Below are positions 35,368 through 44,311 of a stretch of DNA of 64,000 bases, one piece after another. Within the stretch, counting starts at the first letter, position 1. Each line of letters opens with the position of its first letter. Position numbers and translations under genes: made by a program. Below the pieces are notes generated by a model. That model was not told where the DNA came from. It did not search any database and was given only the letters and a program-made list of their open reading frames with translations. The DNA is from Rhodoplanes sp. (GTDB taxonomy: Bacteria; Pseudomonadota; Alphaproteobacteria; Rhizobiales; Xanthobacteraceae). The DNA is taken from NCBI RefSeq assembly GCF_013377085.1, contig NZ_JACAAX010000009.1:87361-151360 (forward strand), read 5' to 3'.

Positions 35368-36210
35368 TCACGACTGGCCCTTGGCGGCGATCTTGGGTGG
35401 ACGGCCCATCTGCTTCCAGTCGCCCTTCTGGGCCAGCATCTCGCGCAGATAGACGACGTTGGCGGAGGCCTCGTCGGGCGGCAGCTCGGCCTTGGCGATG
35501 TCCTCGGCGTCGGCGAAGCGGCCCTGGAGGCCGACCACCAGCGCGAGGTTCTGGCGCACCCGCGGATCGTCGGTCGGCCGTGCGGCGGCGCGGCGCAGCG
35601 TCGCCTCGGCGCGCGGCAGGTCCTTCGCCAGTGCGTAGGAGAGGCCGAGATTGGACAGCACGGTCGGCTCGTCCGGGACGATCTTCAGGGCGCTCGCGTA
35701 ATAGGCCTGGGCGTCCTTGTGGCGGCCGAGCTGGTCCAGCACGGTGCCCTGCGCCGACAGGATGCGCCAGTCCGGTCGGTCCGGGCTGTGGGCGCGGCCG
35801 AGCACCTCCAGAGCCTGGTCGAAGCGGCCGGTATCGGCCAGCGCCCGGCCATAGGCGCCGAGCAGCACTTGGTCGTTCGGATTGCGCAGCGAGGTCTGCT
35901 CCAGCACCGACACGGCCTGGACGCGCTGGCCGGTGGCGGTCAGCGCCCTGGCATAGGCCACGGCGGCGGTGCTGTCGGAGGGGTCGGTGCGGTAGCGGGC
36001 GCCGTAGATCTCGGCCTCGCGCCGCCAGTCGGTTTCGCCGCGCGGCTGCGCCGCCGTCGTCACCGCTCCGGTGCGGTCGCCCGAGCCGAGCGAGCTCAGC
36101 GCCGATCCCAGCGTGTTGCCCGTGGTGGTGCAGCCGGCCAGCGAGGCGCCGAGCAGCCCCAGCAACGCGACAGAGGCCAGGAGTCGGGGGAAGCGGTTAC
36201 GTCGGGACAC
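35368..36210 (-). CDS. tadD: TPR lipoprotein TadD
   Basis: The 280-residue protein has a lipoprotein signal (ASLAGCTTT, Cys near residue 27) followed by several tetratricopeptide repeats, seen as AVAYARALTATGQRVQAVSV, LGAYGRALADTGRFDQALEV and LSNLGLSYALAKDLPRAEAT. It fits TadD, a pilotin-like outer-membrane partner of the Tad secretin. It is convergent with tadC. An inverted pair of TTAACC sites lies 66-86 bases upstream. Confidence 0.9.
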   Translation of the reverse strand: MSRRNRFPRLLASVALLGLLGASLAGCTTTGNTLGSALSSLGSGDRTGAVTTAAQPRGETDWRREAEIYGARYRTDPSDSTAAVAYARALTATGQRVQAVSVLEQTSLRNPNDQVLLGAYGRALADTGRFDQALEVLGRAHSPDRPDWRILSAQGTVLDQLGRHKDAQAYYASALKIVPDEPTVLSNLGLSYALAKDLPRAEATLRRAAARPTDDPRVRQNLALVVGLQGRFADAEDIAKAELPPDEASANVVYLREMLAQKGDWKQMGRPPKIAAKGQS

Positions 36211-36275
36211 GGTCTCACCTCACACATGCCGGGGCGCGATCTGCGGCGCTCCGTCACCTGATCAGAAATAGACCG

Positions 36276-36296
36276 TTAACCCTAACGCCCGGTTAA
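36276..36296. promoter_or_regulatory. inverted TTAACC / GGTTAA pair upstream of tadD
   Basis: TTAACC (36276-36281) and GGTTAA (36291-36296) form an inverted pair with nine bases between them, 66-86 bases before the tadD start. The spacing is not the classical TTAA-N7-TTAA, but both halves match the CtrA half-site core. Confidence 0.4.
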
Positions 36297-36355
36297 AGTA
36301 TTTCGGACTTCACCGATGTGACCGCACGGCGGCGGCGGCGTGTGGCTGGGCGCCC

Positions 36356-36982
36356 TCAGCTCAGCAGCACCGCAAACCCCTTCGCGACCGCGGGGCGCGC
36401 CATCATGGTCTCGTACCAGCGCTTGACGTTGGGGTACTGGTCGAGATCGACCTGATGGCGCTCGTGCCGCCACGCCCAGCCGACGAGGGCGAAGTCGGCG
36501 ATCGAGATGTCGCCGGTGAAGAAGGCGCGGTCGGCGAGGCGGCGGTCCATCACGCCGTAGAGCCGGTGCGTCTCCTTCTTGAAGCGCTCGAGCCCGTAAC
36601 GGCGGTCCTGCTCGTTCTCCACCTGCAGGAAATGGTGCACCTGGCCGGGCATGGGGCCGAAGCCGGCCATCTGGAACATCAGCCATTCCAGCACCGGCAC
36701 GCGCCCCCGCAGGTCGCGCGGCATGAACAGGCCGGTTTTCTCGGCCAGATAGATCAGGATGGCGCCTGATTCGAACACGCTGATCGGTTCGCCGCCGGGC
36801 CCGTCGGGATCGACGATCGCCGGGATCTTGTTGTTCGGGCTGATCGCCAGGAAGGCCGGGTCGAACTGCTGGTTCTTGCCGATGTCGACGATCTTGATCG
36901 TGTAGGGCAGCGCCATCTCCTCGAGCGCGACGCTGATCTTGCGGCCGTTGGGGGTGTTGAAAGCATAGAACTCGATCGCCAT
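36356..36982 (-). CDS. glutathione S-transferase family protein
   Basis: The ATG at 36982 begins MAIEFYAFNTPNGRKISVAL, a thioredoxin-fold start of the YfcG/Ure2p-like branch; longer frames upstream lack similarity. Glutathione-site residues are seen in NNKIPAIVD and the ESGAILIYLAEKTG segment. An all-alpha domain follows (about 90-208), with ISIADFALVGWAWRHERH. The 208-residue protein may act in disulphide or peroxide metabolism; the substrate is unknown. Confidence 0.9.
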   Translation of the reverse strand: MAIEFYAFNTPNGRKISVALEEMALPYTIKIVDIGKNQQFDPAFLAISPNNKIPAIVDPDGPGGEPISVFESGAILIYLAEKTGLFMPRDLRGRVPVLEWLMFQMAGFGPMPGQVHHFLQVENEQDRRYGLERFKKETHRLYGVMDRRLADRAFFTGDISIADFALVGWAWRHERHQVDLDQYPNVKRWYETMMARPAVAKGFAVLLS

Positions 36983-37136
36983 GCGGGGTCCTCGTCCGGC
37001 GCCGTGGGTCGCGCCGCATGACCGAATAGTCGAATGCCGCGCCGGCGTCCACGCGCCCCGCCGCAAGCCTGCAACGCTTCAAGTCCGGGCGGCTGCGTGC
37101 TAGCACGGCTGTCACGCGACACGGGACCCTTTCGAC

Positions 37137-38513
37137 ATGCAACCGGCATTTGCGAGCGACGGCACCACCGCCACCCCGATCTGGCTGGTCGATCCGGCCG
37201 GCTGGCCGGCGTTGCGTGCAAAGCTCGATCCGGCGGCGGCGGCGTTCGCGGACGCCGTCGGCTTCGAGCCGAAGCCCGGCCGCCACGCGCTGCTGCCCGA
37301 TGGCCGCGGCCGCTTCGCCGGGGTGCTGTTCGGGGTCGAGCCGCCCGGCCGGGCCGGGCGCGATCCCTTCCTGCCGGGCCGCCTGCCGGGCCTGCTGCCG
37401 CGCGGCATCTACCGGTTCGCCGAGGCGCCCGCCGACGCGCGGCTCGCCGCGCTAGCCTTCGCGCTCGGCGCCTACCGGTTCGGCCGCTACCAGAGCGGCG
37501 GCGATCGCGAGGTACGGCTGGTGCCGCCCGACGGCATCGGCCAGGATCTCGGCTGCGTCGCCGAGGCCGTGTATCTGGCCCGCGATCTCGTCAACACGCC
37601 GTCGAACGAGATGGGCCCGGCCGAGCTCGAGGAGGTCGCCCGCAAGCTGGCCGAGCGCCATGGCGCGTCCGTGCGCAGCATTGTCGGCGATGCGCTGCTG
37701 GCCGAGAACCTGCCGCTCGTCCACGCGGTCGGCCGCGCCTCGACCCGGGCGCCGCGGCTGATCGATCTGACCTGGGGCGATCCCGCCGCCCCCAAGGTGA
37801 CGTTGGTCGGCAAGGGTGTGTGCTTCGACACCGGCGGTCTCGACCTCAAGACCGAGACCTCCATGCGCCTGATGAAGAAGGACATGGGCGGTGCCGCGAG
37901 CGTGCTGGCGCTCGCCCACATGATCATGGAGCGCGGCCTGCGCATCCGCCTGCGCGTGCTGATCCCGGCCGTGGAGAATTCCGTCTCGGGCGACGCCTTC
38001 CGGCCGCTCGACGTCTACCCGTCGCGCAAGGGCCTCACGGTCGAGATCGGGAATACGGACGCGGAGGGCCGCCTGGTGCTGGCCGACGCGCTGACGCTGG
38101 CCGACGAGGAGGCGCCCGACCTCCTGATCGACATGGGCACGCTGACGGGTGCGGCGCGGGTGGCGCTCGGGCCGGATCTGCCGCCCTTCTACACCGAGGA
38201 CGATGCGCTCGCCGGCGCGCTCGCCAGGCACGCCGCCGCCGAGCACGATCCGCTGTGGCGGATGCCGCTGTGGCGGCCTTACGAGTCGATGATCGAGTCC
38301 AAGGTCGCCGAGGTGAACAATGTCGGCACCTCGGGCTTCGCCGGCTCGATCCTGTGCGCGCTGTTCCTCGGCCGCTTCGTCGCCGCGGCGAAGAGCTGGC
38401 TGCATCTCGACATCTACGCCTGGACGCCGTCGGCCAAGCCCGGCCGGCCCGAGGGCGGCGAATGCCAGGCGGCCCGCGCCCTCTATGCGCTGCTCACCGA
38501 GCGCTACGGATGA
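37137..38513 (+). CDS. M17 leucyl aminopeptidase family protein
   Basis: The 458-residue protein has an N-terminal macro-like domain and a C-terminal M17 peptidase. Metal and active-site motifs are visible: VGKGVCFDTGGLDLK, MKKDMGGAA, NTDAEGRLVLADAL and the MGTLTGAARVALG segment. Members form hexamers that cleave N-terminal residues using two metal ions. Its stop overlaps the start of the next gene (ATGA), an NlpC/P60 peptidase, so both are probably co-translated and may work in cell-wall peptide turnover. Confidence 0.92.
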   Translation: MQPAFASDGTTATPIWLVDPAGWPALRAKLDPAAAAFADAVGFEPKPGRHALLPDGRGRFAGVLFGVEPPGRAGRDPFLPGRLPGLLPRGIYRFAEAPADARLAALAFALGAYRFGRYQSGGDREVRLVPPDGIGQDLGCVAEAVYLARDLVNTPSNEMGPAELEEVARKLAERHGASVRSIVGDALLAENLPLVHAVGRASTRAPRLIDLTWGDPAAPKVTLVGKGVCFDTGGLDLKTETSMRLMKKDMGGAASVLALAHMIMERGLRIRLRVLIPAVENSVSGDAFRPLDVYPSRKGLTVEIGNTDAEGRLVLADALTLADEEAPDLLIDMGTLTGAARVALGPDLPPFYTEDDALAGALARHAAAEHDPLWRMPLWRPYESMIESKVAEVNNVGTSGFAGSILCALFLGRFVAAAKSWLHLDIYAWTPSAKPGRPEGGECQAARALYALLTERYG

Positions 38514-39376
38514 CCTTCGATCCGCGGCTGACGCCGGCGCGGGGCGATCTCGCGGCGGCACATCTGGAAGGGCAGGTCGAGGCGACGCGCTTCGTCGAAG
38601 GCCGCGTGCGCGACGTGGTCGAGCCGCAGGCGCCGCTGCGCCGCCGGCGCGAGCCGGATGCGCCGCTCGACACCGAGGTGCTGCTGGGCGAGCGCGTCAC
38701 CGTCTACGAGGACGACGACGAGGGCTGGTCGTGGGCGCAGCTTGCCGACGGCTATGTCGGCTATCTGCCGAGCCACGCGCTGGCGCCGCCGGGGCCGACG
38801 CCGACGCACCGCGTCGCGGCGCTGCGCACCTTCGTGTTTCCGGAGCCGTCGATCAAGACCACGCCGCTGGCGATGATCTCGCTCGGCTGCCGGGTCGCGG
38901 TCGTGCGCCCCGAGGGCGCGTTCGCCGTGCTGGCGTCGGGCGGCTTCGTCTTCGCCCGCCATCTCGCTGCGATCGACACGACGGAGCCGGACTTCGTGGC
39001 GGTGGCGGAACGGTTCGCCGGCACGCCCTATCTGTGGGGCGGCAAGACCAGCCTCGGGATCGACTGCTCCGGCCTGGTGCAGGTGTCGCTCGCAGCAGCG
39101 GGGGTCGCCGCGCCGCGCGACAGCGACATGCAGGAGCGCGAGCTCGGCGCGGCGCTCCCCGATCCGCACGATCTCGCGGCGCTGCGCCGCGGCGACCTGA
39201 TCTTCTGGAAAGGCCATGTCGCCATCGTGCGTGATGCCGACACCCTCGTGCACGCCAACGCCCACCACCTGATGGTGGCGATCGAGCGCACGGCCGACAC
39301 CGTGCGGCGCATCGCCGAGGCCGGCGGCGCCGTGACCAGCGTGCGGCGGCTTGCCGGGCCGACGCCCGGCATGTGA
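38510..39376 (+). CDS. NlpC/P60 (C40) cell-wall peptidase
   Basis: The ATG at 38510 overlaps the aminopeptidase stop. The 288-residue protein has two SH3-like regions (about 45-85 and 95-150) and a C-terminal NlpC/P60 domain with catalytic Cys in IDCSGLVQ, His in KGHVAIV and a third polar position near ANAHHLM. It should cut peptidoglycan peptide stems, probably at gamma-D-Glu-diaminopimelate bonds as in the family. No signal peptide is seen, so it may act in the cytoplasm on recycled muropeptides. Confidence 0.9.
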   Translation: MTFDPRLTPARGDLAAAHLEGQVEATRFVEGRVRDVVEPQAPLRRRREPDAPLDTEVLLGERVTVYEDDDEGWSWAQLADGYVGYLPSHALAPPGPTPTHRVAALRTFVFPEPSIKTTPLAMISLGCRVAVVRPEGAFAVLASGGFVFARHLAAIDTTEPDFVAVAERFAGTPYLWGGKTSLGIDCSGLVQVSLAAAGVAAPRDSDMQERELGAALPDPHDLAALRRGDLIFWKGHVAIVRDADTLVHANAHHLMVAIERTADTVRRIAEAGGAVTSVRRLAGPTPGM

Positions 39377-39420
39377 GCATGGTCGGCCGGCCGCAGGGCC
39401 GGACTCAGCGTGGAGCGACC

Positions 39421-39897
39421 ATGACTCTCGCCGATCTCGCTTGGCTGGCGATGGCGGCCTACGCCATGCACATCCTCGAAGAATACATGTTCGACTGGCG
39501 CAACTGGGCTCGCGCCGTGATCGGCCTGCCGGTCGAGTGGAGCGACTTCTTCATCACCAACGCGGTCGTCGTCGCGCTCGGCATCGCCCAGGCGATGCTG
39601 GCGCCGACGCTGCCGCTGGCGCCCCTGATCTATGCGGCGCTGATGATCATCAACGCGATCTTCTTCCACGTGCTGCCGTTCGTGACGATGCGCGGCCGTT
39701 TCTCGCCCGGCCTGGCCACGGCCGTGGTGCTGTTCCTGCCGCTCGGCGTCGCGATGTTTCGCGCCGCCGCCGCGCAGGGCGATCTCGACCTGCTGACGTT
39801 CATCGGCGCGGTCGCCGGCGGCGCACTCCTGATGGCGAGCCCGGTCGTTATGCTGAAGCTGAAGGGAAGGCCCTACTTCGATCAGCAGCGAGGTTGA
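39421..39897 (+). CDS. HXXEE-domain membrane protein
   Basis: The ATG at 39421 starts MTLADLAWLAMAAYAMHILE. The motif HILEE (H-x-x-E-E) in the first hydrophobic segment and INAIFFHVLP in the next define the HXXEE family. The 158-residue protein has about four TM segments. The function of the family is unknown; conserved polar residues in the membrane suggest a metal or substrate site. The gene sits between the NlpC gene and a convergent operon. Confidence 0.8.
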   Translation: MTLADLAWLAMAAYAMHILEEYMFDWRNWARAVIGLPVEWSDFFITNAVVVALGIAQAMLAPTLPLAPLIYAALMIINAIFFHVLPFVTMRGRFSPGLATAVVLFLPLGVAMFRAAAAQGDLDLLTFIGAVAGGALLMASPVVMLKLKGRPYFDQQRG

Positions 39898-39912
39898 TCT
39901 CGCCGCAGCGGC

Positions 39913-39936
39913 GTGCCGCGGCGACGACCGCGGCGC
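39913..39936. terminator. hairpin between convergent genes
   Basis: GTGCCGCGG (39913-39921) can pair with CCGCGGCGC (39928-39936) around a six-base loop, with one wobble pair. It lies between the HXXEE gene and the binding-protein gene. There is no T run. Confidence 0.35.
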
Positions 39937-39949
39937 ACATGCGCCGCCG

Positions 39950-41158
39950 TCACTTCACCAGCGGGCAGCCGCCGTCGGCCAGCGGGCGGAACGCCTGCTC
40001 GGCCGGGATGGTGGCGACGAGGCGGTAGTAGTCCCACGGCTGCCTGGACTCCGCCGGCGCCTTGACCTCGAACAGATGGATCGGGTGCACGGCGCGGCCG
40101 TCTGGCCGCACCGTCAGGTCGCCGAACAGCGGATCGTTCAGCGGCGTCCGCTTCATCTGCGGCACGGCCTCTCCGGCGTCGTCGCTGCCGACCGCCGCGA
40201 CGGCCCGGAGATACGCGAGTGTCGCCGAGTAGACGCCGGCCTGGCCGGCGCTCGGCATCTTGCCGTTCATGCCCGGCCGGGCGGCGAAGCGTCGCGCGAA
40301 GGCGCGGGTGTCGTCGTTCATGTCCCAGTAGAACGACTCGGTCAGCAGCAGGCCCTGGGCGGTCTTCAGCCCCATCGCATGGATATCGTCGATGAACACC
40401 AGGAAGGCGACCAGCGACTGCCGTCCGTCGCGCATGCCGAACTCGGACGCCTGCTTCACCGCGTTGACGGCGTCGGCGCCGGCATTGGCGAGCCCGATCA
40501 CCTTCGCCTTCGAGGCCTGGGCCTGCAGCAGGAACGAGGAGAAATCGGCGGTGCCGAGCGGGTGGCGGCTGGAGCCCAAGACCTTGCCGCCGTTCCTCAC
40601 CACATGGGCCGTGGCCTCCGACTCGATGCTCTGGCCGAGCGCGTAATTGACCGTGACGAAGTACCAGCTTTCGCCGCCGCGCTTCATCATGGCTGCGGCC
40701 GTGCTGTTGCCGATAGCCCAGGTGTCGTTCACCCACTGCACCGTGTTGGGCGAGCAGCTCCGGCCGGTCAGCTCCGAGGTCGCGGTCGAGGAGGCCAGGA
40801 ACGTCATGCGGGTGCCGCGCGTGATCGCGGCGACGGCGAGACCGACGCCTGAGTTCGGCACGTCGACGACGGCGTCGACTTTGTCGACGTCGAGCCAGCG
40901 CCGCACCGTCGCCGAGCCGATGTCCGGCTTGTTCTGGTGATCGGCGTGGACGATCTCGACCGCGATATCGCGGCGCTCCCGGGAAAAATCCTCGGCCGCC
41001 ATGCGGGCTGCCTCGACCGATCCCATGCCGGTGGTGTCGCTGAACACGCCGTTGATGTCGGTCAGCACGCCGATCCGCACCACGCCGTCGGAGATCTCGG
41101 CGGACGCAGCCGCGCTCGCGGTGAGAATCAGCACGCCGACCAGAAAAGAGGATCGCAT
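39950..41158 (-). CDS. ABC transporter periplasmic amino-acid-type binding protein
   Basis: The ATG at 41158 follows AGAAAAGAGGATCGC-like context and starts a signal peptide (about 1-20, ending ASAEIS). The 402-residue mature protein has the LivJ-type fold: VRIGVLTDINGVFSDTTGMG, then MAAEDFSRERRDIAVEIVHA and GRTMFL-like strands. Family members bind amino acids or related ligands for high-affinity import. No LivHMGF genes are adjacent, so it is an orphan. It is the last gene of a NUDIX-DsbA-binding-protein set, two bases after the DsbA gene. Confidence 0.85.
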   Translation of the reverse strand: MRSSFLVGVLILTASAAASAEISDGVVRIGVLTDINGVFSDTTGMGSVEAARMAAEDFSRERRDIAVEIVHADHQNKPDIGSATVRRWLDVDKVDAVVDVPNSGVGLAVAAITRGTRMTFLASSTATSELTGRSCSPNTVQWVNDTWAIGNSTAAAMMKRGGESWYFVTVNYALGQSIESEATAHVVRNGGKVLGSSRHPLGTADFSSFLLQAQASKAKVIGLANAGADAVNAVKQASEFGMRDGRQSLVAFLVFIDDIHAMGLKTAQGLLLTESFYWDMNDDTRAFARRFAARPGMNGKMPSAGQAGVYSATLAYLRAVAAVGSDDAGEAVPQMKRTPLNDPLFGDLTVRPDGRAVHPIHLFEVKAPAESRQPWDYYRLVATIPAEQAFRPLADGGCPLVK

Positions 41159-41160
41159 GA

Positions 41161-41859
41161 TCAGCAACTGATCTGGTCGCAGCGGCGCACCGCTGCGATC
41201 ATCTGTTCCAGCGCCGTGCGGCCCGGATGGCCCAGCACGGCGACGCCCTTGATGACGAAAGACGGCGTCGCCTGCAGGCCCAGCGCATTGCCGAGCCGCA
41301 CATGCGCCAGCATGGTGTCGGTGACGGCGTCGTCGTCGGCCGCCGCCGTGATCTTCGGCACCGGGAAACCGAGCTCCTTGGCGACGGCGAGCGCGCGTTT
41401 GCCGTCGACGGTGCCGCGGCCGGCATAGATCTTGTCGTGGAACGACAGGAACTGCGTCGGCGTGCCGAGCTTTTGCACAGCGAGCTCGACGCGCCCGGCC
41501 TGGATGGATTGCACGCCGAGCACCGGGAACGGCACCAGCACCAGCCGAAGCTCGCGGTCGGCGGCCAGGATCGCGGCGACGTCGGCCGCGGCCTTGCGGC
41601 AGAACGGGCAGTTGAGGTCGTAGAACTCGGCAAGCGTGACGTCGCCCTTCGGATTGCCGACCACCACGGCGCCGGGCAGCGCCTCGATGCGGCTCTCCAG
41701 CTCCACCGGCACGCGATAGTTGACGACCGGCGAGCCATCCTGGCCCTTGATCGGGAACAGGCTGCCGTCCTGGGCGCCTGCACGCGGCGCGAGCGCCGAC
41801 ACGGCCAGGAGAGCGAGCAACGCCGCCGCGACGGCGGCGCGCAACCGAAACCTGCACAT
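41161..41859 (-). CDS. DsbA-family thiol:disulphide protein
   Basis: The 232-residue protein has a signal peptide (about 1-29, ending APRAGA) and a thioredoxin fold with helical insertion. The active site is CPFC (C84, C87) in YDLNCPFCRKAAADV, and the cis-Pro loop is ATPSFVIKG. It fits DsbA-like periplasmic oxidases or isomerases. It has an extra cysteine pair at the end (C227, C232; RRCDQISC). It lies three bases after the NUDIX gene and two before the binding-protein gene. Confidence 0.9.
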   Translation of the reverse strand: MCRFRLRAAVAAALLALLAVSALAPRAGAQDGSLFPIKGQDGSPVVNYRVPVELESRIEALPGAVVVGNPKGDVTLAEFYDLNCPFCRKAAADVAAILAADRELRLVLVPFPVLGVQSIQAGRVELAVQKLGTPTQFLSFHDKIYAGRGTVDGKRALAVAKELGFPVPKITAAADDDAVTDTMLAHVRLGNALGLQATPSFVIKGVAVLGHPGRTALEQMIAAVRRCDQISC

Positions 41860-41862
41860 TCC

Positions 41863-42501
41863 TCAATCCTCTCCCAGGAGCCCGCCGAGCCGCCCGCGGT
41901 TCAGCGCGAGCCATTGCAGCGCAATGATCAAATAGCCGTTGAAGATGGTGCCGGCGCCGAGCGCAGCGATCGCCTCGTCGATCGGCACGCGGATCGGCCG
42001 CGTGTGCTCGATCTCGTGGTCGGCGCCCGCCTGGTCCGGCACCTGCGCGGCATCGACCGAGACCAGGAAGATGGTGGCGAGCTCCTCCAGCATGCCGGGC
42101 GCCGGCATGAAGCTGAACACCTCGCGCAGCGCGCGCGGCGCCACGCCGATCTCCTCGATGCACTCCCGATGGGCGGCGGCGGCCGGCGCCTCGCCGTGGT
42201 CGACATAGCCGGCCGGGACCTCGAGGATGTCGCCGCGGCCGGTGGCGAGATGCGAGGCGAGGCGGAACTGGCGGATCAGAACGATCTCGTCGCGGCCGAG
42301 ATCGACCGCGATGATGCCGACGGTGCGGCCGATCCGCAGGATGTCGCGCGACATCGTCGCCGGCGTTCCGCCGTGATCGATGGTGACCGAGTAGCGCTCG
42401 AACCGCCGAAAGCCGGGGCCGATCAGCTCGGGCCCGTCGAGCCGCACCTCGGCCGGCGTGTCGGCGAGAATCTGGGACGGGGGAGGAGATTGCTTGGTCA
42501 T
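41863..42501 (-). CDS. NUDIX hydrolase, ADP-ribose pyrophosphatase type
   Basis: The 212-residue protein has a NUDIX box GYVDHGEAPAAAAHRECIEE followed by IGV, preceded by VLIRQFRLASH and followed by PAPGMLEE, as in ADP-ribose pyrophosphatases. It probably hydrolyses a nucleoside-diphosphate sugar. Two hydrophobic segments at the C-terminus (about 185-205) suggest possible membrane contact. It is the first gene of the minus-strand set with the DsbA and binding-protein genes. Confidence 0.85.
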   Translation of the reverse strand: MTKQSPPPSQILADTPAEVRLDGPELIGPGFRRFERYSVTIDHGGTPATMSRDILRIGRTVGIIAVDLGRDEIVLIRQFRLASHLATGRGDILEVPAGYVDHGEAPAAAAHRECIEEIGVAPRALREVFSFMPAPGMLEELATIFLVSVDAAQVPDQAGADHEIEHTRPIRVPIDEAIAALGAGTIFNGYLIIALQWLALNRGRLGGLLGED

Positions 42502-42532
42502 GCGCGGGTCATAGCACGGGGTTCATGAGTTG

Positions 42533-42671
42533 GTCATTCCGGGGCGCCGCGCAGCGGTGGACCCGGAATCCAGCGGGATCTCGGCGCTTGTGGTTGGATT
42601 CCGGGTTCGCACCGGAGCCTGCACTCGGACGGCGCGAAGCGCCGATCCGGGTGGTGCGCCCCGGAATGACG
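42533..42671. repeat. bipartite palindromic repeat, family C, copy 4
   Basis: The ends GTCATTCCGGGGC and GCCCCGGAATGACG are inverted repeats, with a longer spacer than other copies. It lies upstream of the NUDIX gene and downstream of yejF, both on the minus strand. Confidence 0.82.
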
Positions 42672-42678
42672 CAAGACA

Positions 42679-44307
42679 TCACTGCGCCACCACCCCCTCG
42701 GGGGAGATGTCGAGATTGAAGGCGGCAGCGAACAGGGCCCGCGTATACGCGCTTTTTGGGGCGTTGAACACCTCGGCCGCCGGGCCTTCCTCGACCACCT
42801 TGCCGTGCCGCATCACGATCAGTCGGCTCGCCAGCGCGGCGACCACGCGCAGATCGTGCGAGATGAACAGATAGGTGAGGTTGCGGCGCTTCTGCAGGTC
42901 GCGCAGCAGGTCGACGATCTGCGATTGGATCAGCATGTCGAGGGCGCTGGTCGGCTCGTCCAGCACCATGAAGGTCGGCTCCAGCACCAGAGCGCGGGCG
43001 ACCGCGATGCGCTGGCGCTGCCCGCCCGAATACTCGTGCGGGTAGCGAAACCGCGACTCTGGATCGAGGCCCACGTCGGTGAGCACGTTGATCACCCGCT
43101 GCTCGCGTTCGCCGGCCGACATTTTCGGGTGATGCACCCAAAGGCCTTCCTCGATGATGTTGGCGATCGACATGCGCGGCGACAGCGAGCCGAACGGATC
43201 CTGGAAGACGATCTGCATGTCGCGGCGGAACGGCCGCATCTCCTTGAACTTCAGCCCCTGCAGCGGGCTGCCGAGAAAGACGATCGGTCCCTGCGACGAG
43301 ATCAGCCGCAGGATGGCGAGGCCGAGCGTCGTCTTGCCGGAGCCGGATTCGCCGACCACGCCGAGCGTCTCGCCCTTGCGCACCGCGATGTCGATGCCGT
43401 CGACCGCCTTGATGTGGCCGACCACCTTGCGCAACACGCCGCGCTTGACCGGGAACCAGACCTTGAGATCCTTGGTTTCGACCATCACGGGCGCGTCGGG
43501 CTGCAGCGGCGCCGGATCGGGCTTCGGCTCGGCTGCCATCAGCTCGCGCGTGTAGGGATGCTCGGGGGCCGTGAACACGCGCTCGACCGGCCCGTGCTCG
43601 ACGATCTTGCCCTGCTTCATCACGCTGACATGGTCGGCGATCTTGCGCACGATGCCGAGGTCGTGGGTGATGAACAGCATCGCCATGCCGAGGCGGGTCT
43701 GGATGTCCTTGAGGAGCGCGAGGATCTGCGCCTGCACGGTGACGTCGAGGGCGGTCGTCGGTTCGTCGGCGATGAGGAGGTCGGGCTCGTTGGCGAGCGC
43801 CATGGCGATCATCACGCGCTGGCGCTGGCCGCCGGAGAGCTGGTGCGGATAGCTGTCGAGCCGGCCCGCGGGGTCGGGAATGCCGACCTGCTCCAGCAGC
43901 TCGACGATTCTTTTGCGCGCGGCGCCGCCGGTGAGGCCGCGGTGCAGCAGCAGGATCTCGGCGATCTGCTTCTCGATGGTGTGGAGCGGATTGAGCGACG
44001 TCATCGGCTCCTGGAAGACGATCGAGATGTCGTCGCCGCGCACCCGGCGCATCTCGCTATCGCCGAGCGCGATCAATTCCTGACCCTTGAACGTGATCGT
44101 CCCCGAGGGATGGCTCGCCGCCGGATAAGGCAGCAGCTTCATCACCGAGAGCGCCGTCACCGACTTGCCGGAGCCCGATTCGCCGACCAGCGCCAGCGTC
44201 TCGCCCTTGCCGACGTCGAACGACACCCGATCGACCGCGAGAATGTCGCGCGCGCCCTGGCGGAACGACACCGAGAGGTCGCGTACGGAGAGGAGGGGGG
44301 ATGTCAT
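42679..44307 (-). CDS. yejF: peptide ABC importer ATPase, two-domain YejF type
   Basis: The 542-residue protein carries two ABC domains: Walker [10 protein letters not shown] near residue 40 and GESGSGKTT near residue 320, with signatures LSGGQRQRV and YSGGQRQRI and Walker B DEPTTALD and DEPTSALD. The OppD/OppF fusion is the YejF layout. It energises import through YejB and YejE; homologues take up microcin C, other peptides, or muropeptides in some rhizobia. It starts five bases after yejE. Confidence 0.93.
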   Translation of the reverse strand: MTSPLLSVRDLSVSFRQGARDILAVDRVSFDVGKGETLALVGESGSGKSVTALSVMKLLPYPAASHPSGTITFKGQELIALGDSEMRRVRGDDISIVFQEPMTSLNPLHTIEKQIAEILLLHRGLTGGAARKRIVELLEQVGIPDPAGRLDSYPHQLSGGQRQRVMIAMALANEPDLLIADEPTTALDVTVQAQILALLKDIQTRLGMAMLFITHDLGIVRKIADHVSVMKQGKIVEHGPVERVFTAPEHPYTRELMAAEPKPDPAPLQPDAPVMVETKDLKVWFPVKRGVLRKVVGHIKAVDGIDIAVRKGETLGVVGESGSGKTTLGLAILRLISSQGPIVFLGSPLQGLKFKEMRPFRRDMQIVFQDPFGSLSPRMSIANIIEEGLWVHHPKMSAGEREQRVINVLTDVGLDPESRFRYPHEYSGGQRQRIAVARALVLEPTFMVLDEPTSALDMLIQSQIVDLLRDLQKRRNLTYLFISHDLRVVAALASRLIVMRHGKVVEEGPAAEVFNAPKSAYTRALFAAAFNLDISPEGVVAQ

Positions 44308-44311
44308 GTCG

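Noticed and set aside
39950..42163. A 737-residue frame covering the binding-protein gene and part of DsbA and NUDIX genes
   Set aside because: The DsbA gene has its own signal peptide and CPFC site in another frame, and the binding protein has a clear signal peptide at 41158.
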